From the NCBI RefSeq assembly GCF_001612945.1, contig NZ_BDBK01000021.1:61567-125566 (forward strand): a stretch of 64,000 nucleotides of DNA. The letters run 5' to 3'. The notes under the pieces are model-generated. The model was not told where the DNA came from, made no database searches, and saw only the letters and a list, made by a program, of their open reading frames with translations. Position 1 is the first letter of the stretch. Each line of letters opens with the position of its first letter. The position numbers were made by a program, and so were the translations under genes. This document shows, piece after piece, positions 8,798 to 16,484 of this stretch. This DNA is from Nocardia inohanensis NBRC 100128. GTDB lineage: Bacteria; Actinomycetota; Actinomycetes; Mycobacteriales; Mycobacteriaceae.

Positions 8798-9184
8798 ATG
8801 TCGATCAACCTCACCGCCCAGCAAACCTCCACCCTCCGCACCGCCGCCTACGGCGCCGTCTCCCTGCTGTCCGCCGCCAGCCCCAAGCCCGGCAAGTCCG
8901 CCGCCGCCGGCACCGCCGCCCTCTACACCGCCACCGGCCCGATCGGCCACGTCCTGGCCGCCAAGTCCCGCGACATCAAACTCGAAGGCAAAACCGTCGC
9001 CCAACTCGCCGACCACGTCCTCCCCGCCCTCACCGAGTCCGTAACCCTGCTCGCCGCCCAGGACAAAACCGAAGCCGACAACTTCCGCGACATCGTCCTC
9101 GTCGCAGTCGAAGCCGCCCAAATCCAGCCCACCCCCACCCTCACCGAAATGGCCCGCAAAATCACCGCCGCCCTCAACGCCTGA
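8798..9184 (+). CDS. hypothetical small protein
   Basis: 128 residues from the ATG at 8798, which has AAGGAG seven bases upstream. The sequence (MSINLTAQQTSTLRTAAYGAV ... TATGPIGHVLAAKSRDIKL ... LADHVLPALTESVTLLAAQD ... MARKITAAL) is Ala-rich and predicted mostly helical, with no signal peptide or membrane helix. I do not recognise a characterised family. Strong C/G bias at third positions supports it being a real gene. Confidence 0.75.
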   Translation: MSINLTAQQTSTLRTAAYGAVSLLSAASPKPGKSAAAGTAALYTATGPIGHVLAAKSRDIKLEGKTVAQLADHVLPALTESVTLLAAQDKTEADNFRDIVLVAVEAAQIQPTPTLTEMARKITAALNA

Positions 9185-9202
9185 CCATGCTTGGACGATG
9201 GG

Positions 9203-10072
9203 TTACCGGGCGAACCGCCGCGACCGCGTCCGTGCGCCCAGTAACCGAATCGCCCACGAAAAACTCCCCCGATTCACCCGCCCCGGCAAAACCCGGAACC
9301 CCACCCGCACCACCCCCGTCGTGAACCGATCCCGCCGCTCATCCCCCCGGCTCCACCTCAACCCGAACCGCTCCCGCACCTCGGGCGGCAACCCGCCCAC
9401 CACGGCACCCCGCGACCACGGCCGCAACACCCGCCGCAGCGCCCGCGCCACCCCCGCCGGCAACACCGGAATCGCCTCTGGCTCACCGAATTCCGCGATC
9501 TCCAACGCCCGCCGAGCCGCCGGCGTCAGCTCCAGCTCCTCGAGGCAAATCCGGGTGAACGCCGCCCGGAACGCGGCGTAATCCTCCGGCACCGGCCGCA
9601 TACTCACCCCATACCGCCGATACCACTCCACGGTCTCTCGATACAGCCGCTCCCGCCCGGCATCATCCAGTTCCCCTGCCGGGTAATACAACTCGACGGA
9701 CCGGAAGATCAGCCAAGTGAACGTGGCGTGCGCCCACCAGAACGTACCCGGATCCAGCGCGTGATACCGCTCACCGGAACCCATGACCCCCTTGATATCC
9801 CGATGCAGCTCGCGAATACGCACCCCGCGCACCTCATGGTCACCGGCAAAGATGGTCGCCCAAATCTGCGGCACCGACCGATAAATCCGCCCGAACGGAT
9901 CCCCGAAGAACTCCGACTGCCTCGCCACCGCCGCCCCCAGCGCCGGATACATCAGCTGCAACACCCCGGCCGAAGTCCCCTCCACCACCGACCGCCAGTC
10001 CCCCGCGTACCGCCAAAGCAGCGACTCGGGCCCCAGCTCCGGTCGTACCGCCGCGGAATCAGGTTGCGCCAT
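9203..10072 (-). CDS. MpaB-family (DUF2236) oxygenase-like protein
   Basis: 289 residues of the MpaB/DUF2236 family, which includes the latex-clearing rubber oxygenase Lcp and the fungal MpaB. Seen here: LLWRYAGDWRSVVEGTSAGVLQLMYPALGAAV at the N-terminus (in pieces), a GRIYRSVPQI segment, REIRELHRDIKG-like helix and TFWWAHATFTWLIFRSVELY, where the His and Arg positions correspond to the family's haem-ligand and catalytic region. Most family members are uncharacterised. No signal peptide is visible. It ends 19 bases from the convergent hypothetical gene. Confidence 0.85.
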   Translation of the reverse strand: MAQPDSAAVRPELGPESLLWRYAGDWRSVVEGTSAGVLQLMYPALGAAVARQSEFFGDPFGRIYRSVPQIWATIFAGDHEVRGVRIRELHRDIKGVMGSGERYHALDPGTFWWAHATFTWLIFRSVELYYPAGELDDAGRERLYRETVEWYRRYGVSMRPVPEDYAAFRAAFTRICLEELELTPAARRALEIAEFGEPEAIPVLPAGVARALRRVLRPWSRGAVVGGLPPEVRERFGLRWSRGDERRDRFTTGVVRVGFRVLPGRVNRGSFSWAIRLLGARTRSRRFAR

Positions 10073-10177
10073 CCCTATTCCTAAGCGAAGCAGCCGTCCT
10101 TTTGCTCCACTTCTCCCTCATCTCGGCGGAAAACTGCCGATAGCAGGCGAGAGTTGAGCAAAAGTACGGCCCCGAAC

Positions 10178-10612
10178 TCACGCGTTAGCGGTGCACACCA
10201 CTTCGCTGACCTCCGCCCCCGACCTGTCGGCGGAGCCGACATTCGCGAGGAAGGCTGGCGGGTAGAACCTGGCCAGGCTGGTGTAGGCGCCGAACAGCGC
10301 TGCCGACGAGTTGATGCCCGCGCCACTGGCCACCGCGCCGTCGGTGTAGACGAGAGCACCGCAGCCGTCCGCCCAGTCGACCAGGACGATGCAATCGGAC
10401 ACGCCCTCGTACAGCCCGCAGTTGGCGAGCGCCTCGTCGATCGCGCCTTCCCGGCTCAGCGCATCCACGCTGGTGCCGTAACTCCACTCCTCGGCGCTGA
10501 AAGCGATCGCGCCGTGCAGACTTGCCGCATTCGCCGTACCGGCGCCGATCGCCGACCCGGCCGCAAGACCCGCCGCGGCGACCGCGACAACGGCCTTACC
10601 CATGAACCTCAT
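10178..10612 (-). CDS. secreted DUF4189 protein
   Basis: A 144-residue exported protein. The ATG at 10612 is chosen because GAGGAAAG lies about six bases upstream; the N-terminus MRFMGKAVVAVAAAGLAAG ends in a signal-peptidase site near GTANA-A. The mature part has the DUF4189 pattern: LHGAIAFSAEEWSYGTSVDA, then paired cysteines (ALANCG ... SDCIVLVDWADGCGALVY) and a terminal VVCTANA, suggesting disulfides. DUF4189 proteins are common secreted proteins of unknown function in Nocardia and mycobacteria. Confidence 0.88.
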   Translation of the reverse strand: MRFMGKAVVAVAAAGLAAGSAIGAGTANAASLHGAIAFSAEEWSYGTSVDALSREGAIDEALANCGLYEGVSDCIVLVDWADGCGALVYTDGAVASGAGINSSAALFGAYTSLARFYPPAFLANVGSADRSGAEVSEVVCTANA

Positions 10613-10737
10613 CAAGCACTTTCCTCTGTGAACACATGCAGATATGAACTGCCGAATCATGGCGCATCAAGATCAAATTCGCTCGGCCGAGGTGTCGGAT
10701 CACATTTCCCGCCGACAGCCCATCATTCACCTACCGT

Positions 10738-11436
10738 ATGGTCGGTAGCGTCATGCTCACCTTCCTACTGGCGCTCGCGGGGTTCGCCCTGCTGGATTCT
10801 CTGCACGTCCTGAACATCGGGATCACCGCCGGGATCGTCGTCGACAGCCGCTTGAGTCGCCGTTCGCCGGTGCCGGGGGCCGCGAGCTTCATCGCGGGCA
10901 TCCTCACCGTCACCACGGCCTTCGGAATCTGCACCGTGCTCGGTCTGAGTTTTCTGACGGATCTCGTCGACTTCGAAATCACGCCGGCGGTTCGCTACCG
11001 GGGTGAACTCGTGGTCGGCGCGGTGCTGCTTCTACTCGGTGGCGTCCGCCTGCCGAAGGGGGCGGGAGGCACACTGCCGCCCTGGGCGATCGAAGCACGA
11101 AGACGCCCCGCGCTGCTGGGGATGATAGGGGCGGGGGTGGGTCTCGGCCAGGCGCCGACCGCGGTTCCGTATCTGGCCGCGCTGGCAATGCTTTCGGTCC
11201 GCGAACCGAGACCGGCGGTATGGCCGGTGATCGTCTTCGCCTACTGCCTCATCGCGGTCCTGCCGCCGATCCTGGTGCTGTACACCGCAACCCGCACCTC
11301 CCGCCGCGCCCAGCGCTTTTACCGCTCTTTCGTTCGCGCCCTGAACCGTTTCGGACCGCTGTCGGTCCGCATCCTCTTTCTGATCTTCGGCGCGGTCCTC
11401 GTCATCGACGCCCTCCGCAATTACGCCTCGCTGTAG
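10738..11436 (+). CDS. GAP-family polytopic membrane protein
   Basis: 232 residues with about six membrane helices: LLALAGFALLDSLHV, AASFIAGILTVTTAFGICTVLG, LVVGAVLLLLGGVRLP, ALLGMIGAGVGLGQAPTAVPYLAAL, VIVFAYCLIAVLPPILVLY and the terminal VRILFLIFGAVLVIDAL. The pattern and the conserved APTAVPYLAA loop match the GAP (Sap) family, associated with peptidoglycolipid transport in mycobacteria. The start is uncertain (ATG at 10738 or 10753); neither has a strong ribosome-binding site. Confidence 0.8.
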   Translation: MVGSVMLTFLLALAGFALLDSLHVLNIGITAGIVVDSRLSRRSPVPGAASFIAGILTVTTAFGICTVLGLSFLTDLVDFEITPAVRYRGELVVGAVLLLLGGVRLPKGAGGTLPPWAIEARRRPALLGMIGAGVGLGQAPTAVPYLAALAMLSVREPRPAVWPVIVFAYCLIAVLPPILVLYTATRTSRRAQRFYRSFVRALNRFGPLSVRILFLIFGAVLVIDALRNYASL

Positions 11437-11676
11437 CGAGTTTCGATGCGTTTCCTGCGGCCCGAATATTGGTCAATTGTCCATTTTTCTCACCGAGACG
11501 GCTGGATTCCAGGGAAAATGTCATAGAAATCTCTACCCCGATGCTCTTGTGTACCGGCGGCTCGAATGATCTACCGAGGTAGTCGCGTCGAGCCGAGTTC
11601 GGCTGTGACACAACGGCCCATTTTCAATTGATGGCTATATTGTGGCAAATATTGATTGGTGGCATAGTCAACCAAC

Positions 11677-11758
11677 GAGGCGGGTTGAGCCCCCGCCTCA
11701 CTCGGAAAGGCGTGTCGCCGAACGGAATTTGCCCAATTCCCTGCGTTCGGCGACACGC
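11677..11758 (-). other. two strong hairpins downstream of the tRNA-Glu pair; rest of 11437-11870 empty
   Basis: The 434-base gap after the GAP-family gene holds no convincing ORF. It contains a hairpin GAGGCGGG/CCCGCCTC (11677-11684 with 11692-11699) and a larger one whose 15-bp arms GCGTGTCGCCGAACG and CGTTCGGCGACACGC pair perfectly (11710-11724 with 11744-11758), with an inner GGAATT/AATTCC pairing. Both lie on the 3' side of the minus-strand tRNA genes. No U-run follows, so they may be terminators, processing signals or part of a structured RNA. Confidence 0.6.
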
Positions 11759-11870
11759 TCTGAGAGTCGTACCAGCGCAATAGCAAACATCCGGCATCGG
11801 TTCTGTGCACATTGTATGCCCCCGCCGGTCGGCACTGCTGTGATCCGCGAAATCCGGTCTCTCACAGCGA

Positions 11871-11946
11871 TGGTGACCTCGACGGGAATCGAACCCGCGA
11901 AATCCTGATCGAGAGTCAGGGTGCCTAGCCAACTCAGCACGAGGTC
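11871..11946 (-). tRNA. tRNA-Glu (CTC), non-canonical
   Basis: A 76-base cloverleaf with encoded CCA. The acceptor stem GACCTCG pairs with CGAGGTC, the anticodon stem CCTGA/TCAGG carries loop CTCTCGA with anticodon CTC, and the T arm is GCGGG-TTCGATT-CCCGT. The D arm (GCT...GGC with GTTGG) pairs only weakly. It differs strongly from the actinobacterial housekeeping tRNA-Glu as I remember it (acceptor stem rich in GCCCCC). It is separated by one base from the next tRNA gene upstream on the same strand. Confidence 0.8.
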
Positions 11947-11947
11947 G

Positions 11948-12026
11948 TGGTGACGCAGATCGGAATTGAACCGACGAGATTCTGGGTGAAAGCCAGAACG
12001 CCCATATCCATCAGAGCAACTGCGCC
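11948..12026 (-). tRNA. tRNA-Glu (TTC), non-canonical
   Basis: A 79-base cloverleaf with encoded CCA. The acceptor stem GGCGCAG pairs with CTGCGTC (one G-U), the D stem is GCTC/GGGC, the anticodon stem TCTGG/CCAGA carries loop CTTTCAC with anticodon TTC, and the T arm is GTCGG-TTCAATT-CCGAT. The sequence is unlike the standard high-GC actinobacterial tRNA-Glu. The gene lies 13 bases after the stop of a 29-codon ORF and one base before the second tRNA-Glu gene, so the three are very likely co-transcribed. Confidence 0.85.
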
Positions 12027-12039
12027 ATGCGGGCGGGGG

Positions 12040-12129
12040 TTACTTGGAGAGCGTCGAAAACCGTTCGGAGGGAAGGGGTTCGACGGCGCAGCGGGTGCGT
12101 TCGGATGCGGTGTTCGAACTGCCGGTCAT
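12040..12129 (-). CDS. 29-residue peptide ORF upstream of tRNA-Glu pair
   Basis: An ORF of 29 codons plus TAA, starting MTGSSNTASERTRCAV and ending SERFSTLSK. It has an excellent ribosome-binding site (AAGGAAGGAG, with the GGAG six bases from the ATG). A TATCGT -10-like hexamer lies ~40 bases upstream on the same strand. The peptide is hydrophilic, Ser/Thr/Arg-rich, with a single Cys; it has no membrane helix. It ends 13 bases before the tRNA-Glu(TTC) gene, so it may be a leader peptide, a translated regulator of the tRNA unit, or a small secreted or modified peptide. No family recognised. Confidence 0.45.
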   Translation of the reverse strand: MTGSSNTASERTRCAVEPLPSERFSTLSK

Positions 12130-12225
12130 CGCCGTCTCCTTCCTTGTCGGTGGTGTCTGGAACGATAACAGGGCGTCTTGGGTGGGGGTATCGATTTATT
12201 CGGGGGCCTAGCGGAAGGGCGGCTC

Positions 12226-12633
12226 ATGAAGTGGACGCTCGAGGTTGTCATCGTGCCGGTGTCGGATGTGGATCGGGCCAAGCACTTCTACAGTGAGCAG
12301 CTCGGATTCGAGGTGGACTTCGATATCAGCCCGGGGGAGGGCAAGCGGCTGGTACAGCTGACGCCGCCCGGGTCGGGGTGTTCGATCGTCATCGGGGAGG
12401 GGGCGGTGCCGAAGATGGAGCCGGGGTATTTGAAGGGATTGCAGCTGGTGGTTCCGGATATCCGGCAGGCGCGCGCCGAGCTGGTGGAGCGCGGGGTGAC
12501 GGTGAGTGAGGTGCAGGTGCTGGGGGAAAGCAGCTCGCAGACACCGCATCCGCTCGATAATGTGGGGTTCGTCTTCTTCGACGATCCGGACGGCAACAGC
12601 TGGGCTGTCCAGCAGATCTCCGCACGGGCGTAG
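12226..12633 (+). CDS. VOC-family (glyoxalase-like) protein
   Basis: 135 residues forming two beta-alpha-beta-beta-beta repeats of the vicinal oxygen chelate fold: VVIVPVSDVDRAKHFYSEQLGFEVD at the N-terminus and GLQLVVPDIRQARAELVERGV ... GFVFFDDPDGNSWAVQQI at the C-terminus. The first metal-ligand position (His in glyoxalase I) is Val here, so it may not be a classical metalloenzyme. The ATG at 12226 follows a GGAAGGGCGG region. Function not determinable. Confidence 0.88.
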   Translation: MKWTLEVVIVPVSDVDRAKHFYSEQLGFEVDFDISPGEGKRLVQLTPPGSGCSIVIGEGAVPKMEPGYLKGLQLVVPDIRQARAELVERGVTVSEVQVLGESSSQTPHPLDNVGFVFFDDPDGNSWAVQQISARA

Positions 12634-12698
12634 CTGCTCACGAGTGGGGATGGCTAGCATCGTCGTTCGTGCGTGTGTTTGGTGGGGGATCTTTGCGA

Positions 12699-15600
12699 AT
12701 GCGTTTGCTTGCCGTCGTCTCGGGATTACTGGGCTTGTTGCTGGCCGTGCTGGTGCCGTTGTTGCCGGTGCGACAGGATCGGGCGAGCCTGGATTGGCCG
12801 CAGGCGCAGTCGTTGCAGGTGACCGCGCCGCTGGTCGACTATGTGCCGCTGAGCGTGGATGTGAGCGTGCCGTGCACGACCATTCGCGGATTGCAGAGCG
12901 GGACGGTGCTGTCCACCATTCCCGTGTCCGCGCCGGGGGCGCAGGCGAAGGGGCTGCTGGTCAAGGTCGAGGATGTGGCGGGGGCCGGGCGCACGCTTTC
13001 GGTGCTGGTGCGCAATATTCCATTGCTGACCGTGCCGGTCAGCGAACTCGCCGGTGCGGGAACGATTTCCGACGGAGCGGGGTCCGGTTCGGGTGGAGCA
13101 CCGAATTCGGGTGCGGGGACACAGCCGGGTGCGGCGAACGGGGCGGACACCGGGGTGCAGGCCGTTCCGGGGACCGGAGCCAGCACCGGTCGGCCGTCCG
13201 GGCCGCCCGCAGGTAGTGGACCGCCGCCTGGGACGCCGCCGCCGGGCAGCACTCCGCCGCCCGGCAGTACGCCGCCGCCGGGAAGCACCCCGCCGCCTGG
13301 CAGTACACCGCCACCCGGCAGCACCCCACCCTCCGGCGCGATCCCGCCCGGCAGTGTTCCGCCGTCCGGTGCCGCACCTTCGGGCGTGACCGCACCACCG
13401 AGCACGACCGCTGCCCCGGGAACCCAGCCGGGTGCCGGTGGCACCAAGAGCGACAACGGCTGCGGCCTGACCCTGCACTCCGGCTACGCGTCGACCACCG
13501 CCGAATTGACCGGTGTCACAAAGAAAGACGGTTCCGCGTATCGCGGTGCGGTCGACCGTGACATCCGTCCGCAGATCGTCGGCGTCTACACCGATATCGA
13601 ACAGACGAGGCTGGGCGACATCCGCTTGCACGCCGATGTCGATTCCCGCTTCTCCTCCAGCCCGAGCGCGTGGAAACTCGCGGCGATCATCGGCGCGGTC
13701 CTGTTCACCCTGCTGTCGCTGATCTGCCTCTACTTCGTCGATGCCACCGACGGCCGCCGCACCCGCCGCTTCCTGCCTGCCCGCTGGTGGCGCGTGACGC
13801 CGGCCGATGCCGTGGTCGCCGGCACCCTGCTGGTGTGGCATGTCATCGGCGCCAACACCTCCGACGACGGCTACATCCTCACCATGGCCCGCGCCTCGCG
13901 GGAAGCCGGCTACACCGCCAACTACTACCGCTGGTTCGGTGTCGCGGAAGCCCCGGTCGGCTGGCCGTACGAGGTCCTGGCGCAGATGACCCGGGTCAGC
14001 GACGCCAGCCTGTGGATGCGATTGCCCGCCCTGCTCACCGGCATCCTCTGCTGGTGGGTGATCAGCCGGGAAGTGCTGCCGCGCTTGGGCGCTCGCGTAC
14101 GCGGCAGCGCCGCGGCGCGCTGGACCGCCGGGCTGGTGTTCCTGGCTTTCTGGCTGCCCTACAACAACGGCCTGCGCCCCGAACCGCTGATCGCGCTGGG
14201 AGCCTTGCTGACCTGGTGCTCCATCGAACGCGCCATCGCCACGCGCCGCCTGCTGCCCGCAGCGGTGGCGATCCTGATCGCGGCCTTCTCGCTGGGCGCG
14301 GGCCCGTCCGGATTGATCTGCCTGGCAGCGCTTTTCGCGGGCGCGCGCCAGATCTTCCAGATCCTCGTCACCCGCGTGCGCGCCGACACCGGCGCGTCCG
14401 GCGACGCCCCGGGGACGCTGCTCGGCTACGCGTCCCGCCTCGCCCCGATGCTCGCCGCGGGCGCGCTGGTGCTGGTGGTGACCTTCGCCGACCACGGCCT
14501 GGCCGCGATCCGCGAATCCGCTCGGGTGCGAACGGCCGTGGGGCCCGACAAGTCCTGGTACGAGGAGTACACCCGCTGGCAGACCCTGCTGTCGTTGAAC
14601 CCGGACGGCTCGCTCGCCCGGCGTTTCGGCGTCCTCGCGATGGTGCTGTGCCTGGGTGTCTGTGTACTCGTCGCCCTGCGCAAGGGCGGCCGCATCCCCG
14701 ATACCGCCCGGGGCCCGGTAGCGCGCGTGCTCGCGATCGTCTTCATGTCGATGCTGCTGATGATGTTCACCCCGACCAAGTGGACCCATCACTTCGGCGT
14801 CTACGCGGGGCTGGCCGCCGCGCTCGCGGCCGTGACAACGGTCGTACTGGGCCGCAACGGTATTCGAACCCGCCACTACCGCTCGCTCTTCGCCGCGGCG
14901 GTGCTGTTCATCCTCGCGATCTGCTTCACCGGCTCCAACGGCTGGTGGTATGTCTCCGGCTACGGCGTGAGCTGGCCGAAGGATGCGCCCCGGGTAGCGG
15001 GCGTGGACATCGCCACGCTGCTGCTCGCCGGAGTCGTGCTGTGCCTGCTCGCCGCAGCCTGGCAGTACTTCCGTGAGCCGTACCGAACCGGCGAAAACGC
15101 TACGGGCGCACGCCCGTTCGGCGGCATCGTGATCCGTCCCCTGACCGTGGCGGCGGCCGCGCTGGTGCTGTTCGAGGTGATCACCTTCGCCACGGCCGCA
15201 TACGCGCAATACCCGGCCTACTCGGTCGCGCTGTCGAACCTCCGCTCACTCCAGGGCAACTCGTGTGCGCTCGCCGACGAGGTCCTGGTGGAGCGCAACT
15301 CGGCCGATTCACTGCTCACCCCCTACACCGGCACGGCCGCCGACGGCCTCGCCGCCGAAAACACCGGCTTCACCCCCAACGGCGTAGGCGACCTCAAGCC
15401 CGACGGCCCCAGCGGCCAGAACGCCCCAGACTCCGGCAGCGGTGGCGGAGCGCCTGATTCAGGCGCGGGCCCGGGCGGCGGCGATGGCCCCGGTGGCCCT
15501 GGCGGGCCCGCTGGCCAGGGCGGCTCCGGTCCGGGCGGTCCGAACGGTGCCCCCGGCGGCGGTTCCTCCGAGCCCGGGATCAACGGCAGCACCGTGATGC

Positions 15601-16409
15601 TCCCGTTCGGGCTGGAGGCGTCGCGCACGCCGGTGCTCGGCAGTTACGCGAGCGGTGGTCAGCAGGCCGCATCGCATCTCGCCACACAGTGGTACAAGCT
15701 GGATCTGACTGCGGCGCAGCGGGATTCCGCGTATCGGGTGCTGGTGCTGACGGTGGCCGGGCGGATCGGTGCCGGGGAGAACGGTCAAGCGCCGGGCGCT
15801 CGCCTGCGCCTGGAGTTCGCGCAGCGCGCCGACGACGGCAGCGTGCGGCAGCTCGGGGAGCTGACTCCGCCGAGTGTGGGCGGCGCACCGACCTGGCGCA
15901 ATCTCCCGGTGGCGCTGGATCGAATCCCCGCGCAGACCAACGCGATTCGATTGGTCGCCGACACCGACGCCGGCGATCCGACCGGTAAACAGTGGATCGC
16001 CGTCACGCCCCCGCGCCTGCCCCGGCTGGGCACCCTGAACGCGGTCGTCGGCGCGAAGGACCCGGTTATCACCGATTTCCATGTGGGACTGGCTTTCCCG
16101 TGCCAGCACGCCTTCGACACCCGCGATGGTGTGGTGGTCCAGCTGCCGAAGTGGCGGATCCTCCCCGACAAGCTGAATGCCGCGGTCTCGCAGACCTGGG
16201 AGGGCGACACCGGCGGTGGCCCGCTGGGCTGGGCCAACTTGCTGGTCCGCTCCCGCACCCTCCCGACCTACCTGAACAACGACTGGACCCGCGACTGGGG
16301 CGAGCTGCAAGTGCTCATCCCGTACGTGTACACCTCACCCGCGAATATCGGCGTACAGGTCGAAAACTGTTGGGGCTGGGAGAAAGACGCACCGATCAAG
16401 ACCAAGTGA
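12699..16409 (+). CDS. Emb-type arabinosyltransferase
   Basis: About 1236 residues, a GT-C (GT53) membrane glycosyltransferase that adds arabinofuranose from decaprenyl-phosphoarabinose to arabinogalactan or lipoarabinomannan. The N-terminal helix is followed by an extracytoplasmic domain, then ~12 more helices. The catalytic acidic pair is in NTSDDGYIL (D389-D390), followed by ANYYRWFGVAEAPVGWPYE. The C-terminal part (LEASRTPVLGSYASG ... NCWGWEKDAP) corresponds to the carbohydrate-binding domains. Two low-complexity inserts are unusual: five PPPGST repeats in the first loop and a Gly/Pro-rich stretch near 15400-15580. An alternative GTG start is at 12669. It faces the mycolyltransferase across a terminator. 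Confidence 0.93.
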   Translation: MRLLAVVSGLLGLLLAVLVPLLPVRQDRASLDWPQAQSLQVTAPLVDYVPLSVDVSVPCTTIRGLQSGTVLSTIPVSAPGAQAKGLLVKVEDVAGAGRTLSVLVRNIPLLTVPVSELAGAGTISDGAGSGSGGAPNSGAGTQPGAANGADTGVQAVPGTGASTGRPSGPPAGSGPPPGTPPPGSTPPPGSTPPPGSTPPPGSTPPPGSTPPSGAIPPGSVPPSGAAPSGVTAPPSTTAAPGTQPGAGGTKSDNGCGLTLHSGYASTTAELTGVTKKDGSAYRGAVDRDIRPQIVGVYTDIEQTRLGDIRLHADVDSRFSSSPSAWKLAAIIGAVLFTLLSLICLYFVDATDGRRTRRFLPARWWRVTPADAVVAGTLLVWHVIGANTSDDGYILTMARASREAGYTANYYRWFGVAEAPVGWPYEVLAQMTRVSDASLWMRLPALLTGILCWWVISREVLPRLGARVRGSAAARWTAGLVFLAFWLPYNNGLRPEPLIALGALLTWCSIERAIATRRLLPAAVAILIAAFSLGAGPSGLICLAALFAGARQIFQILVTRVRADTGASGDAPGTLLGYASRLAPMLAAGALVLVVTFADHGLAAIRESARVRTAVGPDKSWYEEYTRWQTLLSLNPDGSLARRFGVLAMVLCLGVCVLVALRKGGRIPDTARGPVARVLAIVFMSMLLMMFTPTKWTHHFGVYAGLAAALAAVTTVVLGRNGIRTRHYRSLFAAAVLFILAICFTGSNGWWYVSGYGVSWPKDAPRVAGVDIATLLLAGVVLCLLAAAWQYFREPYRTGENATGARPFGGIVIRPLTVAAAALVLFEVITFATAAYAQYPAYSVALSNLRSLQGNSCALADEVLVERNSADSLLTPYTGTAADGLAAENTGFTPNGVGDLKPDGPSGQNAPDSGSGGGAPDSGAGPGGGDGPGGPGGPAGQGGSGPGGPNGAPGGGSSEPGINGSTVMLPFGLEASRTPVLGSYASGGQQAASHLATQWYKLDLTAAQRDSAYRVLVLTVAGRIGAGENGQAPGARLRLEFAQRADDGSVRQLGELTPPSVGGAPTWRNLPVALDRIPAQTNAIRLVADTDAGDPTGKQWIAVTPPRLPRLGTLNAVVGAKDPVITDFHVGLAFPCQHAFDTRDGVVVQLPKWRILPDKLNAAVSQTWEGDTGGGPLGWANLLVRSRTLPTYLNNDWTRDWGELQVLIPYVYTSPANIGVQVENCWGWEKDAPIKTK
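13236..13325 (+). repeat. five 18-bp coding repeats (PPPGST) in the emb gene
   Basis: Five in-frame copies of an 18-bp unit encoding Pro-Pro-Pro-Gly-Ser-Thr, differing mostly at third positions, lie within a longer Pro/Gly/Ser/Thr-rich stretch. They would form a flexible proline-rich spacer in the first extracytoplasmic domain of the arabinosyltransferase. Confidence 0.9.
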
Positions 16410-16419
16410 CCTGAACGAA

Positions 16420-16455
16420 AAGATCCGCCGCCTCCATAAGGAAGCGGCGGATCTT
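16420..16455. terminator. bidirectional terminator between emb and mycolyltransferase genes
   Basis: AAGATCCGCCGC and GCGGCGGATCTT form a perfect 12-bp stem with a 12-base loop between the converging stop codons. The A-run to the left gives a U-tract for minus-strand transcripts. Confidence 0.85.
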
Positions 16456-16484
16456 CGCTCTATTCGCTTGTCGCGGTCACCGCA

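Noticed and set aside
11661..11699. Possible third tRNA with CCA end at TGGTGGCATAG
   Set aside because: No T arm with TTC-type loop and no matching acceptor strand; only a simple hairpin is present.
13236..13325. CRISPR array
   Set aside because: The 18-bp repeats are contiguous, in frame and encode PPPGST; there are no spacers. I saw no CRISPR array elsewhere.
12726..15209. Very long open frame antisense to the arabinosyltransferase gene
   Set aside because: High-GC genes commonly leave long antisense frames; the product is Gln/Arg/Gly-rich, lacks domains and the sense strand has a clear Emb protein.
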